NCBI GenBank assembly: GCA_003554395.1
Contig: PWGD01000026.1
Location: 1 to 36,792, forward strand
Reading direction: 5' to 3'
Length of the DNA stretch: 36,792 nt
Source: Syntrophomonadaceae bacterium
GTDB lineage: Bacteria; Bacillota; Dethiobacteria; DTU022
The notes below the pieces were generated by a model. The model was not told where the DNA came from, made no database searches, and was given only the letters and a program-made list of their open reading frames with translations. Below are positions 26,816 to 33,616 of the stretch, in pieces. The stretch's first letter is position 1. Each line of letters begins with the position of its first letter. Position numbers and translations under genes: made by a program.

Positions 26816-28042
26816 CTAATCCCATATTTCTATTTCCACACTTTCACCCGCGCTCAGGCCTTCTTTTTCGGCCGGGATGACCAGCAGCCCGTCCGCTTCA
26901 GCCAGGGTGCGCAGCATGCCGGAGCGGCCGAAGACAGGGACAGCATTGAACCCTTCCCCGCTGTTTGTAAGCTTTACCCGCACATAATCGGTCCGGCCGG
27001 AACGCGAGGAAATATTACGGGTCAGGGCTGCTTTAACGGTAGGCCTAAATCGTTTTCCTTCCCGCCCTGCCAGGCGGTCGATGATGGCCCCGCCGAAAAT
27101 TTTGAAAATATTCAGGGCGGAGACCGGGTGCCCGGGCAGGCCGAGGACGGGTTTGCCGCCGCAATTGGCCAGCAGGGTCGGTTTTCCAGGTTGAATAGAA
27201 ATTCCTTCCACGAGCAGGCCGGGTTGGCCCAGTTCCTGCATGGTCCGGGCGGTATAGTCGCGGCTTCCCACCGAACTGCCGCCGGAAAAAACCAAAATAT
27301 CCACTTCTTGCAGCATGGAGCGGCTCTGTTCCAGGAAGGCATCAAAGTTATCGGGCAGGATGCCGCCGTATTTAGGCTCAGCGCCTGCCTGCTCAGCCAG
27401 GTAGAGCAGGGAAGGGGCGTTGCTGTCCCTGATCTGACCCGGTTTTAGTTCGGCCCTGCTGTAGTTGACCAGCTCATCTCCGGTGGAGAAAAATCCCACA
27501 ACCGGCCGGCGGTGCGCCTTGACTGCGGTAATGCCGAGAGAGGCCAGCAGGCCAATTTCCGGAGCCCGCAGCCGGTGGCTTTTGGCTAAAGCCGGATCGT
27601 CTTTTTTTAAATCCTCCCCGCGGTGGATCACATTTTCCCCGGGCGCTACCTGGCGGAAGCACTGGATCATGGCCCCGGTCACATCGGTATCTTCAATCAT
27701 GACCACTGCATTGGCTTCCGGGGGGAGCATGCCCCCGGTGTGCACCAGGCAGCACTGGCCGGAACCGATTGAGGGAGCAGGTTGCCCCATCGCTACTTCA
27801 CCGACACATTCCAGCACGGCGGGAATTCCTTCTCCGGAACCGAAAGTATCTTTGGCGGCCACGGCATAACCGTCCACCGTTGAACGGTTGAAGTCGGGAA
27901 TGTTTTCGGGGGCGTAGATGTCTTCGGCCAGGCAGTAGCCCCCGGCTTTTTCCAGAACCATTTCTTCGCTTTTCAGCGGGACAAAATGTTCGGCAATTAT
28001 TTTTAAAACATGGTCAGGGTCGGTTACCCGCATTAACTTCAT
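26816..28042 (-). CDS. moeA: Molybdopterin molybdenumtransferase MoeA
   Basis: 408-residue stand-alone MoeA, normal length. Visible: N-terminal PLKSEEMVLEKAGGYCLAEDIYAPENIPDFNRSTVDGYAV, VHTGGMLPPEANAVVMIEDT, GDELV, FSGGSSVGSRDYT, IQPGKPTLLA and GLPGHPVSALNIF, and the C-terminal domain IV ending VEIEIWD. MoeA inserts metal into adenylylated molybdopterin. It is the first gene of the Moco operon, directly behind a riboswitch-like leader. Two MoeA copies in one operon is a pattern seen in organisms using both Mo and W, so the pair may be metal-specialised (inference). Confidence 0.95.
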   Translation of the reverse strand: MKLMRVTDPDHVLKIIAEHFVPLKSEEMVLEKAGGYCLAEDIYAPENIPDFNRSTVDGYAVAAKDTFGSGEGIPAVLECVGEVAMGQPAPSIGSGQCCLVHTGGMLPPEANAVVMIEDTDVTGAMIQCFRQVAPGENVIHRGEDLKKDDPALAKSHRLRAPEIGLLASLGITAVKAHRRPVVGFFSTGDELVNYSRAELKPGQIRDSNAPSLLYLAEQAGAEPKYGGILPDNFDAFLEQSRSMLQEVDILVFSGGSSVGSRDYTARTMQELGQPGLLVEGISIQPGKPTLLANCGGKPVLGLPGHPVSALNIFKIFGGAIIDRLAGREGKRFRPTVKAALTRNISSRSGRTDYVRVKLTNSGEGFNAVPVFGRSGMLRTLAEADGLLVIPAEKEGLSAGESVEIEIWD

Positions 28043-28057
28043 TTAAACACCTCTGTT

Positions 28058-28100
28058 ATAATAAACAAGCCGCGCCTCCTCTACAAGAAAACGCGGCCTT
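28058..28100 (-). terminator. Terminator hairpin in the moeA leader (riboswitch expression platform)
   Basis: On the minus strand AAGGCCGCG-(about 17 nt)-CGCGGCTT forms an 8-bp stem with one bulged G, followed by the T-rich TTGTTTATT. It lies between the aptamer-like region and the moeA ribosome binding site (AGAGGTG), as expected of a transcription-terminating expression platform. Confidence 0.65.
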
Positions 28101-28101
28101 T

Positions 28102-28203
28102 TTGGCACAGTCTCCTTTCCAAATACGGGAGGCGGGGGGATTTCTCCCCCAACCCAGGCCTTCCCCCATTGCTGTCATCAGCTGTAGGTGAACAGGCTCG
28201 GAG
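28102..28203 (-). ncRNA. Candidate Moco riboswitch (moeA leader)
   Basis: The roughly 190-nt minus-strand leader of moeA contains a structured block running from CCGAGCCTGTTCACCTACAG through GATGACAGCAATGGGGGAAGG and a GGGGGA-GAAA-TCCCCC hairpin with a GNRA loop, then GCCTCCCGTATTTGG and AAAGGAGACTGTGCC. Placement before the first gene of a Moco operon, a GNRA-capped arm, and a terminator immediately downstream all match the known Moco RNA motif. Family assignment is from memory of its general features and was not scored with a covariance model. A Moco or tungsten-cofactor-bound form would be expected to switch off the operon. Confidence 0.7.
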
Positions 28204-28226
28204 TTTAATTATGATTTTCTTGTAAT

Positions 28227-28232
28227 ATTATA
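28227..28232 (-). promoter_or_regulatory. -10 element of the Moco operon promoter
   Basis: A perfect TATAAT on the minus strand lies just upstream of the riboswitch-like block. The -35 region is weak (TTCCCG at a 17-nt spacing), so the promoter call rests on the -10 and its position. Confidence 0.5.
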
Positions 28233-28346
28233 ACATATTTTGCTCAGTACGGGAACATCAGCAGACCCAGGAGTTCGGCTGCAACACCGTAAGAGGTCTC
28301 TTTCTATTTCCAACCCCTTATTACCTACTTAAAACCTACTTAAAGT
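28233..28346. other. Short AT-rich gap with an 11-bp tandem repeat
   Basis: Between the Moco promoter and the chrA remnant no intact gene is seen. ACCTACTTAAA is directly repeated at 28323-28333 and 28334-28344. On the minus strand a short open segment reads KETSYGVAAELLGLLMFPY before a stop; it may be further decayed coding sequence, but I cannot assign it. Confidence 0.5.
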
Positions 28347-28510
28347 TTAAACTGCCAGATCCAGGACCGCCCCGGCGGCAATAATATCAAGGAATTCAGA
28401 AAAGGTAAGCCGTCCGTGGGTTCTGATTGTCTGGGCTTCCATGGGGGGATGATGGGGTAATCACCCCCGAAAGTAAAAGCGCCCACTTTCAGGAATGTGA
28501 GCAGGATGGT
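28347..28510 (-). pseudogene. Decayed chromate transporter (ChrA) N-terminal fragment
   Basis: In the minus strand one frame reads TILLTFLKVGAFTFGGDYPIIPP, then the match jumps by one frame to MEAQTIRTHGRLTFSEFLDIIAAGAVLDLAV and a TAA stop. This is the start of a ChrA/CHR domain, whose hallmark is FxKxGxFTFGGGYxMxP followed by a segment ending in GWLTxxEFLD. A frameshift, no start codon in front and loss of everything after the first 55 or so residues mark it as a relic. It was not listed in the ORF track. No functional chrA is in the window. Confidence 0.75.
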
Positions 28511-28553
28511 TTACAACGAGATCGTGTTGTCAGGGTCAGTTTTTGGGGATGGC

Positions 28554-28578
28554 TATAAAAATCCCTCGCTTTACGGGG
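28554..28578 (-). terminator. Intrinsic terminator after the MarR gene
   Basis: On the minus strand CCCCG-taaag-CGAGGG (one bulged A) is followed by ATTTTTAT, beginning only a few bases after the marR stop. Short stem but with a good T run and ideal position. Confidence 0.55.
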
Positions 28579-28581
28579 CCG

Positions 28582-29082
28582 CTATTTTTTTATTTTTGAA
28601 TCGATTTCGTTCTCGGTGGGCAGCCTTTTGTGTTCCAGTTCTTCAAAGACGCGCATTACTGCCTGCAGGGAAAGGACCAGGTTTTCGCGCTCAGAAGGAT
28701 CGAGGCGCTGGGCCAGGTTATTAAAGCGGAAAGAGCGCCTTTCGAAAACCAGGCGCGAAAGCTGGCGGCCGTAAGAGGTCAGGCCGACCCGGACCACGCG
28801 GCGGTCTTTCTCATCCCCGCGGCGTTTAACCAGGTTCAGATTTACCAGGCGGTTGACCAGGCGGGTCGCTGCGCTTTCAGCGAGGTAAATCTCGGAGCTT
28901 AATTCTCCCATAGTCAGGCTGTCGTGGAAATAGAGGACAAGGAGGGCATTGATCTGGCTGGGAGTAATTCCCAGGCCGGTCAATTCCCGGCTTTCTTCCG
29001 TATTCAGGTAATGCATCAGTTTAGGGAATATGGCCTGGATGGCGGAGGTAAAATTTTCTATATCCCTGTAATCTTCCTGCAT
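28582..29082 (-). CDS. MarR-family transcriptional regulator
   Basis: About 166-residue winged-helix regulator. The MarR core is clear: LGITPSQINALLVLYFHDSLTMGELSSEIYLAESAATRLVNRLVNLNLVKRRGDEKDRRVVRVGLTSYGRQL, with the recognition helix around ESAATRLVNRL and the wing DEKDRRVVRV. The track begins at TTG 29103; GGGAG lies between that codon and ATG 29082, which is the better start. It faces away from the AmmeMemoRadiSam genes across a 291-nt divergent promoter region and may regulate that region, itself, or the vanished chrA; ligand unknown. Confidence 0.9.
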   Translation of the reverse strand: MQEDYRDIENFTSAIQAIFPKLMHYLNTEESRELTGLGITPSQINALLVLYFHDSLTMGELSSEIYLAESAATRLVNRLVNLNLVKRRGDEKDRRVVRVGLTSYGRQLSRLVFERRSFRFNNLAQRLDPSERENLVLSLQAVMRVFEELEHKRLPTENEIDSKIKK

Positions 29083-29173
29083 GAAAAATACTCCCGTTTT
29101 CAAAAATTTTAGGGCATATTTTAAAAAGGCAGCCCTGGTCCTATTCTGGCGCGGTCCATTTTTATATTGATAG

Positions 29174-29200
29174 ATTATGCTACAGGCAAAAATATGTCAA
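29174..29200 (-). promoter_or_regulatory. Probable promoter of the MarR gene
   Basis: On the minus strand a perfect TTGACA (29195-29200) is followed, with a 15-nt spacer, by CATAAT (29174-29179), or at 17 nt by the poorer TAATCT. Located about 90 nt before the marR start. Confidence 0.5.
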
Positions 29201-29227
29201 GTGAGTCCGATCGCTGCCGGTTAACAA

Positions 29228-29256
29228 TTGTTCGCCGCAATATGATTTGATATACT
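29228..29256 (+). promoter_or_regulatory. Probable promoter of the AmmeMemoRadiSam operon
   Basis: TTGTTC (29228-29233), a 17-nt spacer and TATACT (29251-29256) precede the LigB-like gene by about 117 nt. The -10 has five of six consensus bases and the -35 four. The overlapping sequence GTTAACAATTGTTC contains the palindrome GAACAATTGTTAAC-like core AACAATTGTT, a possible operator for the divergent MarR regulator. Confidence 0.5.
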
Positions 29257-29373
29257 AAAAACAAAGACTGTGAAGCGATAGAGATTTAACAACTATCAAC
29301 CGGGCCGGAGCTCTAACGGCCGCTGGTTCTATCTGCCGTTAAAGTTTTCCGGGCCAAAGGCAGGTGATGTTCA

Positions 29374-30228
29374 ATGCTTTCGATTGTCGGCATTGCCCCG
29401 CATCCCCCCATTATTATACCTGAAATTGGCCGTGGGCAGCTGCGGGCAGCTGCAAATACTGTGGATGGAGTGAAGCAGTTAAGCAGCCGGATCAGGGAAA
29501 AGCAGCCGGAGCTGATCATCATGATCACTCCGCACGGCCAGGTGGTGAGAAAGGGGCCTGCAGTCCTGGCCGGGACTAAATTGGCGGGAGATTTCGGCCA
29601 GTTTGGCTTCCCGGGCCTGAAAGTCGAGATGGAGACGGACCGGGAGCTGGTTGACCTGCTGGTAGAAGAGACGGCTAATTTGCCGGTTAAACCGGTCCTG
29701 CTCGGCGATCATGATCAACAGCCCCGAAGCGGCAAAACTCTTGACCACGGAGCCATGGTTCCCCTCTACTATCTCCGGGAAGCAGGGATTTCTGTTCCCG
29801 GCCTGCATATCACTGTCAGCTTTGATCCCTACAGTGATCTTTACCGCTTTGGGCAGGCGCTCAGGAAAGCGGTTGATAAAAGAGGAGCCCCCACGGCGGT
29901 TATTGCCAGTGGCGATCTGTCCCATCGGCTGAAACCCGGGGCCCCTGCCGGTTACAGTCCCCGGGGAAAGGAATTTGATCAACTTTTGGTGGACCTGATC
30001 AGCGCCGGCCGGGTTGACGATATTCTCAATATCGATCAACGCCTGATCGAGGAGGCAGGAGAATGCGGCCTGCGTCCGATCATCATGGCCCTGGGCCTGC
30101 TTGAGGAATCCGGCTTCAACCCGGAAATATTATCTTACGAGGGCCCCTTTGGAGTCGGTTACCTGGTAGCGGCCTTGCATCCCCGCGATCAAAAATCAGC
30201 AGGAGCAGAGAAAGGGGGATCGGTCTGA
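29374..30228 (+). CDS. AmmeMemoRadiSam system LigB/Memo-like protein
   Basis: 284-residue member of the class III extradiol dioxygenase (LigB)/MEMO superfamily. Candidate metal-site residues are conserved: H10 in IAPHPP, H54 in ITPHG, H125 in TLDHGAMVPLYYL and H184 in ASGDLSH. The C-terminal YEGPFGVGYLVA is also family-typical. The neighbouring AMMECR1 and radical SAM genes identify it as the Memo part of the AmmeMemoRadiSam set rather than an aromatic-ring dioxygenase. Substrate and reaction are not known. The stop overlaps the next start by one base (TGATG). In other clostridia this domain is often fused to AMMECR1; here it is separate. Confidence 0.88.
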   Translation: MLSIVGIAPHPPIIIPEIGRGQLRAAANTVDGVKQLSSRIREKQPELIIMITPHGQVVRKGPAVLAGTKLAGDFGQFGFPGLKVEMETDRELVDLLVEETANLPVKPVLLGDHDQQPRSGKTLDHGAMVPLYYLREAGISVPGLHITVSFDPYSDLYRFGQALRKAVDKRGAPTAVIASGDLSHRLKPGAPAGYSPRGKEFDQLLVDLISAGRVDDILNIDQRLIEEAGECGLRPIIMALGLLEESGFNPEILSYEGPFGVGYLVAALHPRDQKSAGAEKGGSV

Positions 30229-30773
30229 TGTCAGAGCAGGATTTAAGCCTTCATCCGGCTGATCTGGCCCGTAAAGTATTACAATATTACCTGAAGGAGG
30301 GGAAACTGCCCCAACTTCCTGAACCCCTGCCGCCGGAATACCAGGCCAGGGCCGGTGTTTTTGTCTCCCTGAAAAAGGGGGGACAGCTTCGCGGCTGTAT
30401 CGGAACCTTCGAACCGGTCCGCGAGAACCTGGCTGAAGAAATTGCCGCCAACGCTGTTAGCGCTGCTGTAAGGGATCCCCGTTTTCCGCCGGTAAATGAA
30501 AAAGAACTGCCGGATTTGGATTTATCAGTTGATATTCTGGGCCCTGTGGAAAAGGTGGAGAGCAAAGATCAACTTGACCCTAAAGAATATGGAATAATTG
30601 TCCGCAGGGGGTCGCGCAGCGGGCTGCTGCTTCCCGACCTGGAAGGAGTAGATACTGTCGAACAGCAGCTCGAAATTGCCCGCCGCAAGGCTGGAATAGT
30701 CCCGGGCGAAACAGCCGAACTATATCGTTTCAAGGTAACCCGCTATCCTGAAAAGAAGGGCCGGGACTTTTAG
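30228..30773 (+). CDS. AMMECR1-domain protein (AmmeMemoRadiSam system protein A)
   Basis: 181-residue AMMECR1 family protein. The invariant LRGCIGTFEP (Cys57) and downstream AVRDPRFPPVNEKELPDLDLSVDIL, GIIVRRGSRSGLLLPDLEGVDTVEQQLEIARRKAGI are clear. AMMECR1 is conserved from archaea to humans, with no settled biochemical role; the exposed Cys suggests a redox or covalent function (inference). Translation is probably coupled to the LigB-like gene through a one-base overlap. Confidence 0.92.
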   Translation: MSEQDLSLHPADLARKVLQYYLKEGKLPQLPEPLPPEYQARAGVFVSLKKGGQLRGCIGTFEPVRENLAEEIAANAVSAAVRDPRFPPVNEKELPDLDLSVDILGPVEKVESKDQLDPKEYGIIVRRGSRSGLLLPDLEGVDTVEQQLEIARRKAGIVPGETAELYRFKVTRYPEKKGRDF

Positions 30774-30814
30774 GCGGGTATTAAATTATTAATGTTCAAG
30801 GGGAGAATGATAAA

Positions 30815-31846
30815 TTGTACAAAGCGCGGTTTTACCATAAAAAAGGCGATAAAATTGAATGCCTGCTTTGCCCCCGCGCCTGCCGGCTGGCTGAAGGACA
30901 GACCGGCACCTGCGGAGTGCGGGAAGTTAAAGAAGGCGAGCTGTACAGCACCAATTACGGCTGCCTGGCCGCGGTAAATCAAGATCCGATTGAAAAAAAA
31001 CCCCTCTACCATTTTTATCCCGGTCATTCCATTTTATCGCTGGGTACTTTCGGCTGCAACCTGCTCTGCTCATTTTGCCAGAACTGGACCCTGGCCCGGG
31101 GAAACCCGGAGCAGGCCCCGAAAAAGATGAGCCCTGAAGATGTGCTGAGGATGTTGGAAAAGGGAGGCGGCCCGGATAGTCTGCCCGGAGTAGCCTACAC
31201 ATACAACGAACCGTTAATCTGGTACGAATTTGTTTACGACACAGCGCGCCTTATTCATGAACACGGCTATAAGAATGTCCTGGTAACCAATGGTTACATA
31301 AACCGGGAACCGCTTGAAGAAATTCTTCCCTTTATCGATGCCATGAATATCGATGTCAAAGCTTTCAATGATAATTTTTACGGTGAATACTGCCGGGGCG
31401 AGAGGGGCCCGGTTATCGAAACTGTAGAAAAAGCGGTTGAAGCGTGCCATGTTGAAATTACATGCCTGCTCATCCCTGACCTTAACGATGATCCGGGCGA
31501 ACAGGAAACCTTTGCCCGCTGGCTCGGCGGCTTAAACCCGGATTTAGTCCTCCACTATTCACGCTATTTCCCGCAGTATAAACTTGATCAACCTCCCACA
31601 CCGGTGGAGGTCCTGGAGCATTCAAGAGAAATAGCGCGTAAGTATTTACGCTACGTGTTCCTGGGCAACATTGATCTGCCGGGCGCCTCCGACACCATCT
31701 GCCCGCATTGCGGCAACCTTTTAATAGCCCGCAGGGGTTACCGGGTCCGCCTGGCCGGCCTGGATGGCTATTACTGCAATAACTGCCGCAACCGGATCAA
31801 CCTGGTCCTGCCCGCAAAACAGCAAAAAAATGATAGGCAAAACTGA
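30815..31846 (+). CDS. AmmeMemoRadiSam system radical SAM enzyme
   Basis: 343-residue radical SAM protein, formerly annotated as PflA-like. N-terminal Cys cluster CLLCPRAC...CGVR (C16, C19, C23, C33), SAM cluster C81-NLL-C85-SF-C88 in GTFGCNLLCSFCQNW, TYNEPLIWYE and DVKAFND motifs of this subfamily, and a C-terminal zinc ribbon CPHCGN...CNNCRN (about 300-330). No glycyl-radical enzyme lies nearby, so a PFL-activating role is unlikely. TTG start at 30815 behind AAGGGGA. It is the third gene of the system; target unknown. Confidence 0.9.
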   Translation: MYKARFYHKKGDKIECLLCPRACRLAEGQTGTCGVREVKEGELYSTNYGCLAAVNQDPIEKKPLYHFYPGHSILSLGTFGCNLLCSFCQNWTLARGNPEQAPKKMSPEDVLRMLEKGGGPDSLPGVAYTYNEPLIWYEFVYDTARLIHEHGYKNVLVTNGYINREPLEEILPFIDAMNIDVKAFNDNFYGEYCRGERGPVIETVEKAVEACHVEITCLLIPDLNDDPGEQETFARWLGGLNPDLVLHYSRYFPQYKLDQPPTPVEVLEHSREIARKYLRYVFLGNIDLPGASDTICPHCGNLLIARRGYRVRLAGLDGYYCNNCRNRINLVLPAKQQKNDRQN

Positions 31847-31990
31847 GCCCATGATGGTAAAATAGAGATGGTGGTAACATTTCGGTCTGGCTGCAGGTAT
31901 TTATAAAGAGGGTATCGAATAAGAACTCAATACAGGTAATAGTAGCATTCCTATCCCACCTGGAATATTTAAAGAGGGATTAAACAAACA

Positions 31991-32824
31991 GTGGCTATAC
32001 TGGATCGTATCCTAGCAGCAATTCTTCAGCTAAATGTCGAGTGGCGCGATATAATTGATATCATTATCATGGCTTATGTTTTTTATCGCGTTATTCTGAT
32101 TATCCGCGGCACCCGGGCTGAACAGCTGGTTAAGGGCTTGATAATACTGCTTGTGGCCATGGGGATCAGCGATCAGAGCGGCCTTGATACCCTCAACTGG
32201 ACCCTTCGTCAAACCATGACAGTCGGTTTAATTGCCATTCCAATTGTTTTTCAGCCTGAACTGCGCCGGGCCCTGGAACAGCTCGGACGGGGTAAAATAT
32301 TCAAAAGCACCTACTGGAGCTGGAGCACTAAGGACTTTGAAAATATGCTGGACGAATTAACGAAGGCCATTCCCGTCCTGGTCAAAAGACGAATCGGAGC
32401 TTTAATCGTCATGGAACGTTCCACCGGTTTGAAGGAATGGGTGGATACGGGGATCGCGGTAAACGGCGTGGTAACCGCTGAACTGCTGGTCAATATCTTT
32501 TTCCCCCGCAGCCCCCTTCATGACGGGGCGGTTATCATCCGCGGCGACCAGATTATTGCCGCCGGCTGCTACCTGCCGCTTACCGAAGATCCGGGCCTGA
32601 GCAAGGAACTGGGCACCAGGCACCGGGCCGGAATCGGCATTACAGAGCATTCAGACGCGGTGGCGATCATCATATCAGAAGAGACCGGTATCATTTCTGT
32701 TGCCCATGACGGAGTTTTAACCCGCTACCTGGATGAGAAAAAATTGCGCAGAATACTGACTGATCTGTGCAAGCCTGAGCGCACCGACGGCTTCAGTTTG
32801 TGGTCATGGAGGAATGGTAAATAA
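31991..32824 (+). CDS. cdaA: Diadenylate cyclase CdaA (c-di-AMP synthase)
   Basis: 277 residues. Three N-terminal hydrophobic segments (about 20-90) anchor it in the membrane; then a DAC domain with SPLHDGAVIIRG (DGA at 178-180) and GTRHRAGIGITE (RHR at 210-212), both needed for making c-di-AMP from two ATP. Start GTG 31991. The cdaA-cdaR-glmM order is conserved in Firmicutes, and CdaR and GlmM both modulate CdaA. The 144-nt spacer before it has two similar TATTTATAAAGAGGG / ATATTTAAAGAGGG stretches (31898, 31965). Confidence 0.95.
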   Translation: MAILDRILAAILQLNVEWRDIIDIIIMAYVFYRVILIIRGTRAEQLVKGLIILLVAMGISDQSGLDTLNWTLRQTMTVGLIAIPIVFQPELRRALEQLGRGKIFKSTYWSWSTKDFENMLDELTKAIPVLVKRRIGALIVMERSTGLKEWVDTGIAVNGVVTAELLVNIFFPRSPLHDGAVIIRGDQIIAAGCYLPLTEDPGLSKELGTRHRAGIGITEHSDAVAIIISEETGIISVAHDGVLTRYLDEKKLRRILTDLCKPERTDGFSLWSWRNGK

Positions 32825-32826
32825 AT

Positions 32827-33552
32827 ATGGAAAAATTCTTACGAAGCAACAACTTTGCCCGGATTTTAGCTGTTTTCATGGCTTTAATCCTGTGGCTATT
32901 TGTCACCGGGGATAAGATTACCCGGACTACCCCTGCCCGCCAGACCTGGCAGGAAGTGCCCCTGCGGGCGGAAAACCTGGACCAGGACTACGTGATTACC
33001 GATATGCCCTCTTCAGTTGATCTAACCCTGGAAGGTCTGCCGGAAAACTTTGAAGATCTGACTATTCAGGAGCTGGATGCTTTTGTCGACCTTTCCGGAA
33101 AAGGACCGGGCAGCCATCTGGTCAGGGTCCAGGGCCGATCACCGCGCGGGCTGAGCCTGGTTTCATTTGAACCGGAGCAGGTCAGGGTGGTCATTGAAGA
33201 ATATTTATCCGACAATTTCCCGGTTGAGATAGAGTTTGTCGGCGAACCGGCCGAAGGCTGGCAGCTGGTCGATTATACGCTGGAACCGGAAGATGTAATG
33301 ATCGGCGCTCCGGAATCGAATTTTGAGCAGGTGGAGCGGGTAATGGCTATTATTGACCTAAACGGGATGAAATACGTAGAAAGGGTTGATCTACAGCCCG
33401 CCGCCTATGATGAAGAAGAAACCCCGGTCTTAAATCTGCTTATTGACCCGGAAACAGTTACGGTCAGGGTTGAATTTGAACGGGTAGAGCCGGAAGTGGA
33501 AGAGGAAGAAGATGAAGAAGAAGACGAAGATGATGAAGAGGATGAAGAATAA
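32827..33552 (+). CDS. cdaR: CdaA regulatory protein CdaR (YbbR-domain protein), short form with acidic tail
   Basis: 241 residues. An N-terminal membrane helix (NFARILAVFMALILWLFVTG) is followed by extracytoplasmic YbbR repeats: about residues 40-125 (VPLRAENLDQDYVITDMPSSVDLTLEG...) and 130-215 (NFPVEIEFVGEPAEGWQLVDYTLEPEDVMIGAP). Bacillus CdaR has four repeats and is about twice as long. The protein ends in a run of about 20 Glu/Asp (EVEEEEDEEEDEDDEEDEE). CdaR adjusts CdaA activity from outside the membrane. It begins 2 nt after cdaA. Confidence 0.92.
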   Translation: MEKFLRSNNFARILAVFMALILWLFVTGDKITRTTPARQTWQEVPLRAENLDQDYVITDMPSSVDLTLEGLPENFEDLTIQELDAFVDLSGKGPGSHLVRVQGRSPRGLSLVSFEPEQVRVVIEEYLSDNFPVEIEFVGEPAEGWQLVDYTLEPEDVMIGAPESNFEQVERVMAIIDLNGMKYVERVDLQPAAYDEEETPVLNLLIDPETVTVRVEFERVEPEVEEEEDEEEDEDDEEDEE

Positions 33553-33616
33553 CCGGAGCTTTGCTCTGATTTATGCAGCTGTGAAGGCAATTATTTTTTG
33601 CTAGGGAGGACTGTTA

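Noticed and set aside
28497-28724. 75-residue plus-strand ORF across the chrA relic and marR end
   Set aside because: Antisense to marR and to the better-supported ChrA fragment; no motif.
30815-31846. Pyruvate formate-lyase activating enzyme annotation
   Set aside because: The Cys pattern, C-terminal zinc ribbon and AMMECR1/Memo neighbours fit the AmmeMemoRadiSam subfamily, and no glycyl-radical enzyme is nearby.
33405-33590. Ser-rich ORF with a long serine run on the minus strand
   Set aside because: It is the antisense reading of the Asp/Glu tail of CdaR, not a gene.
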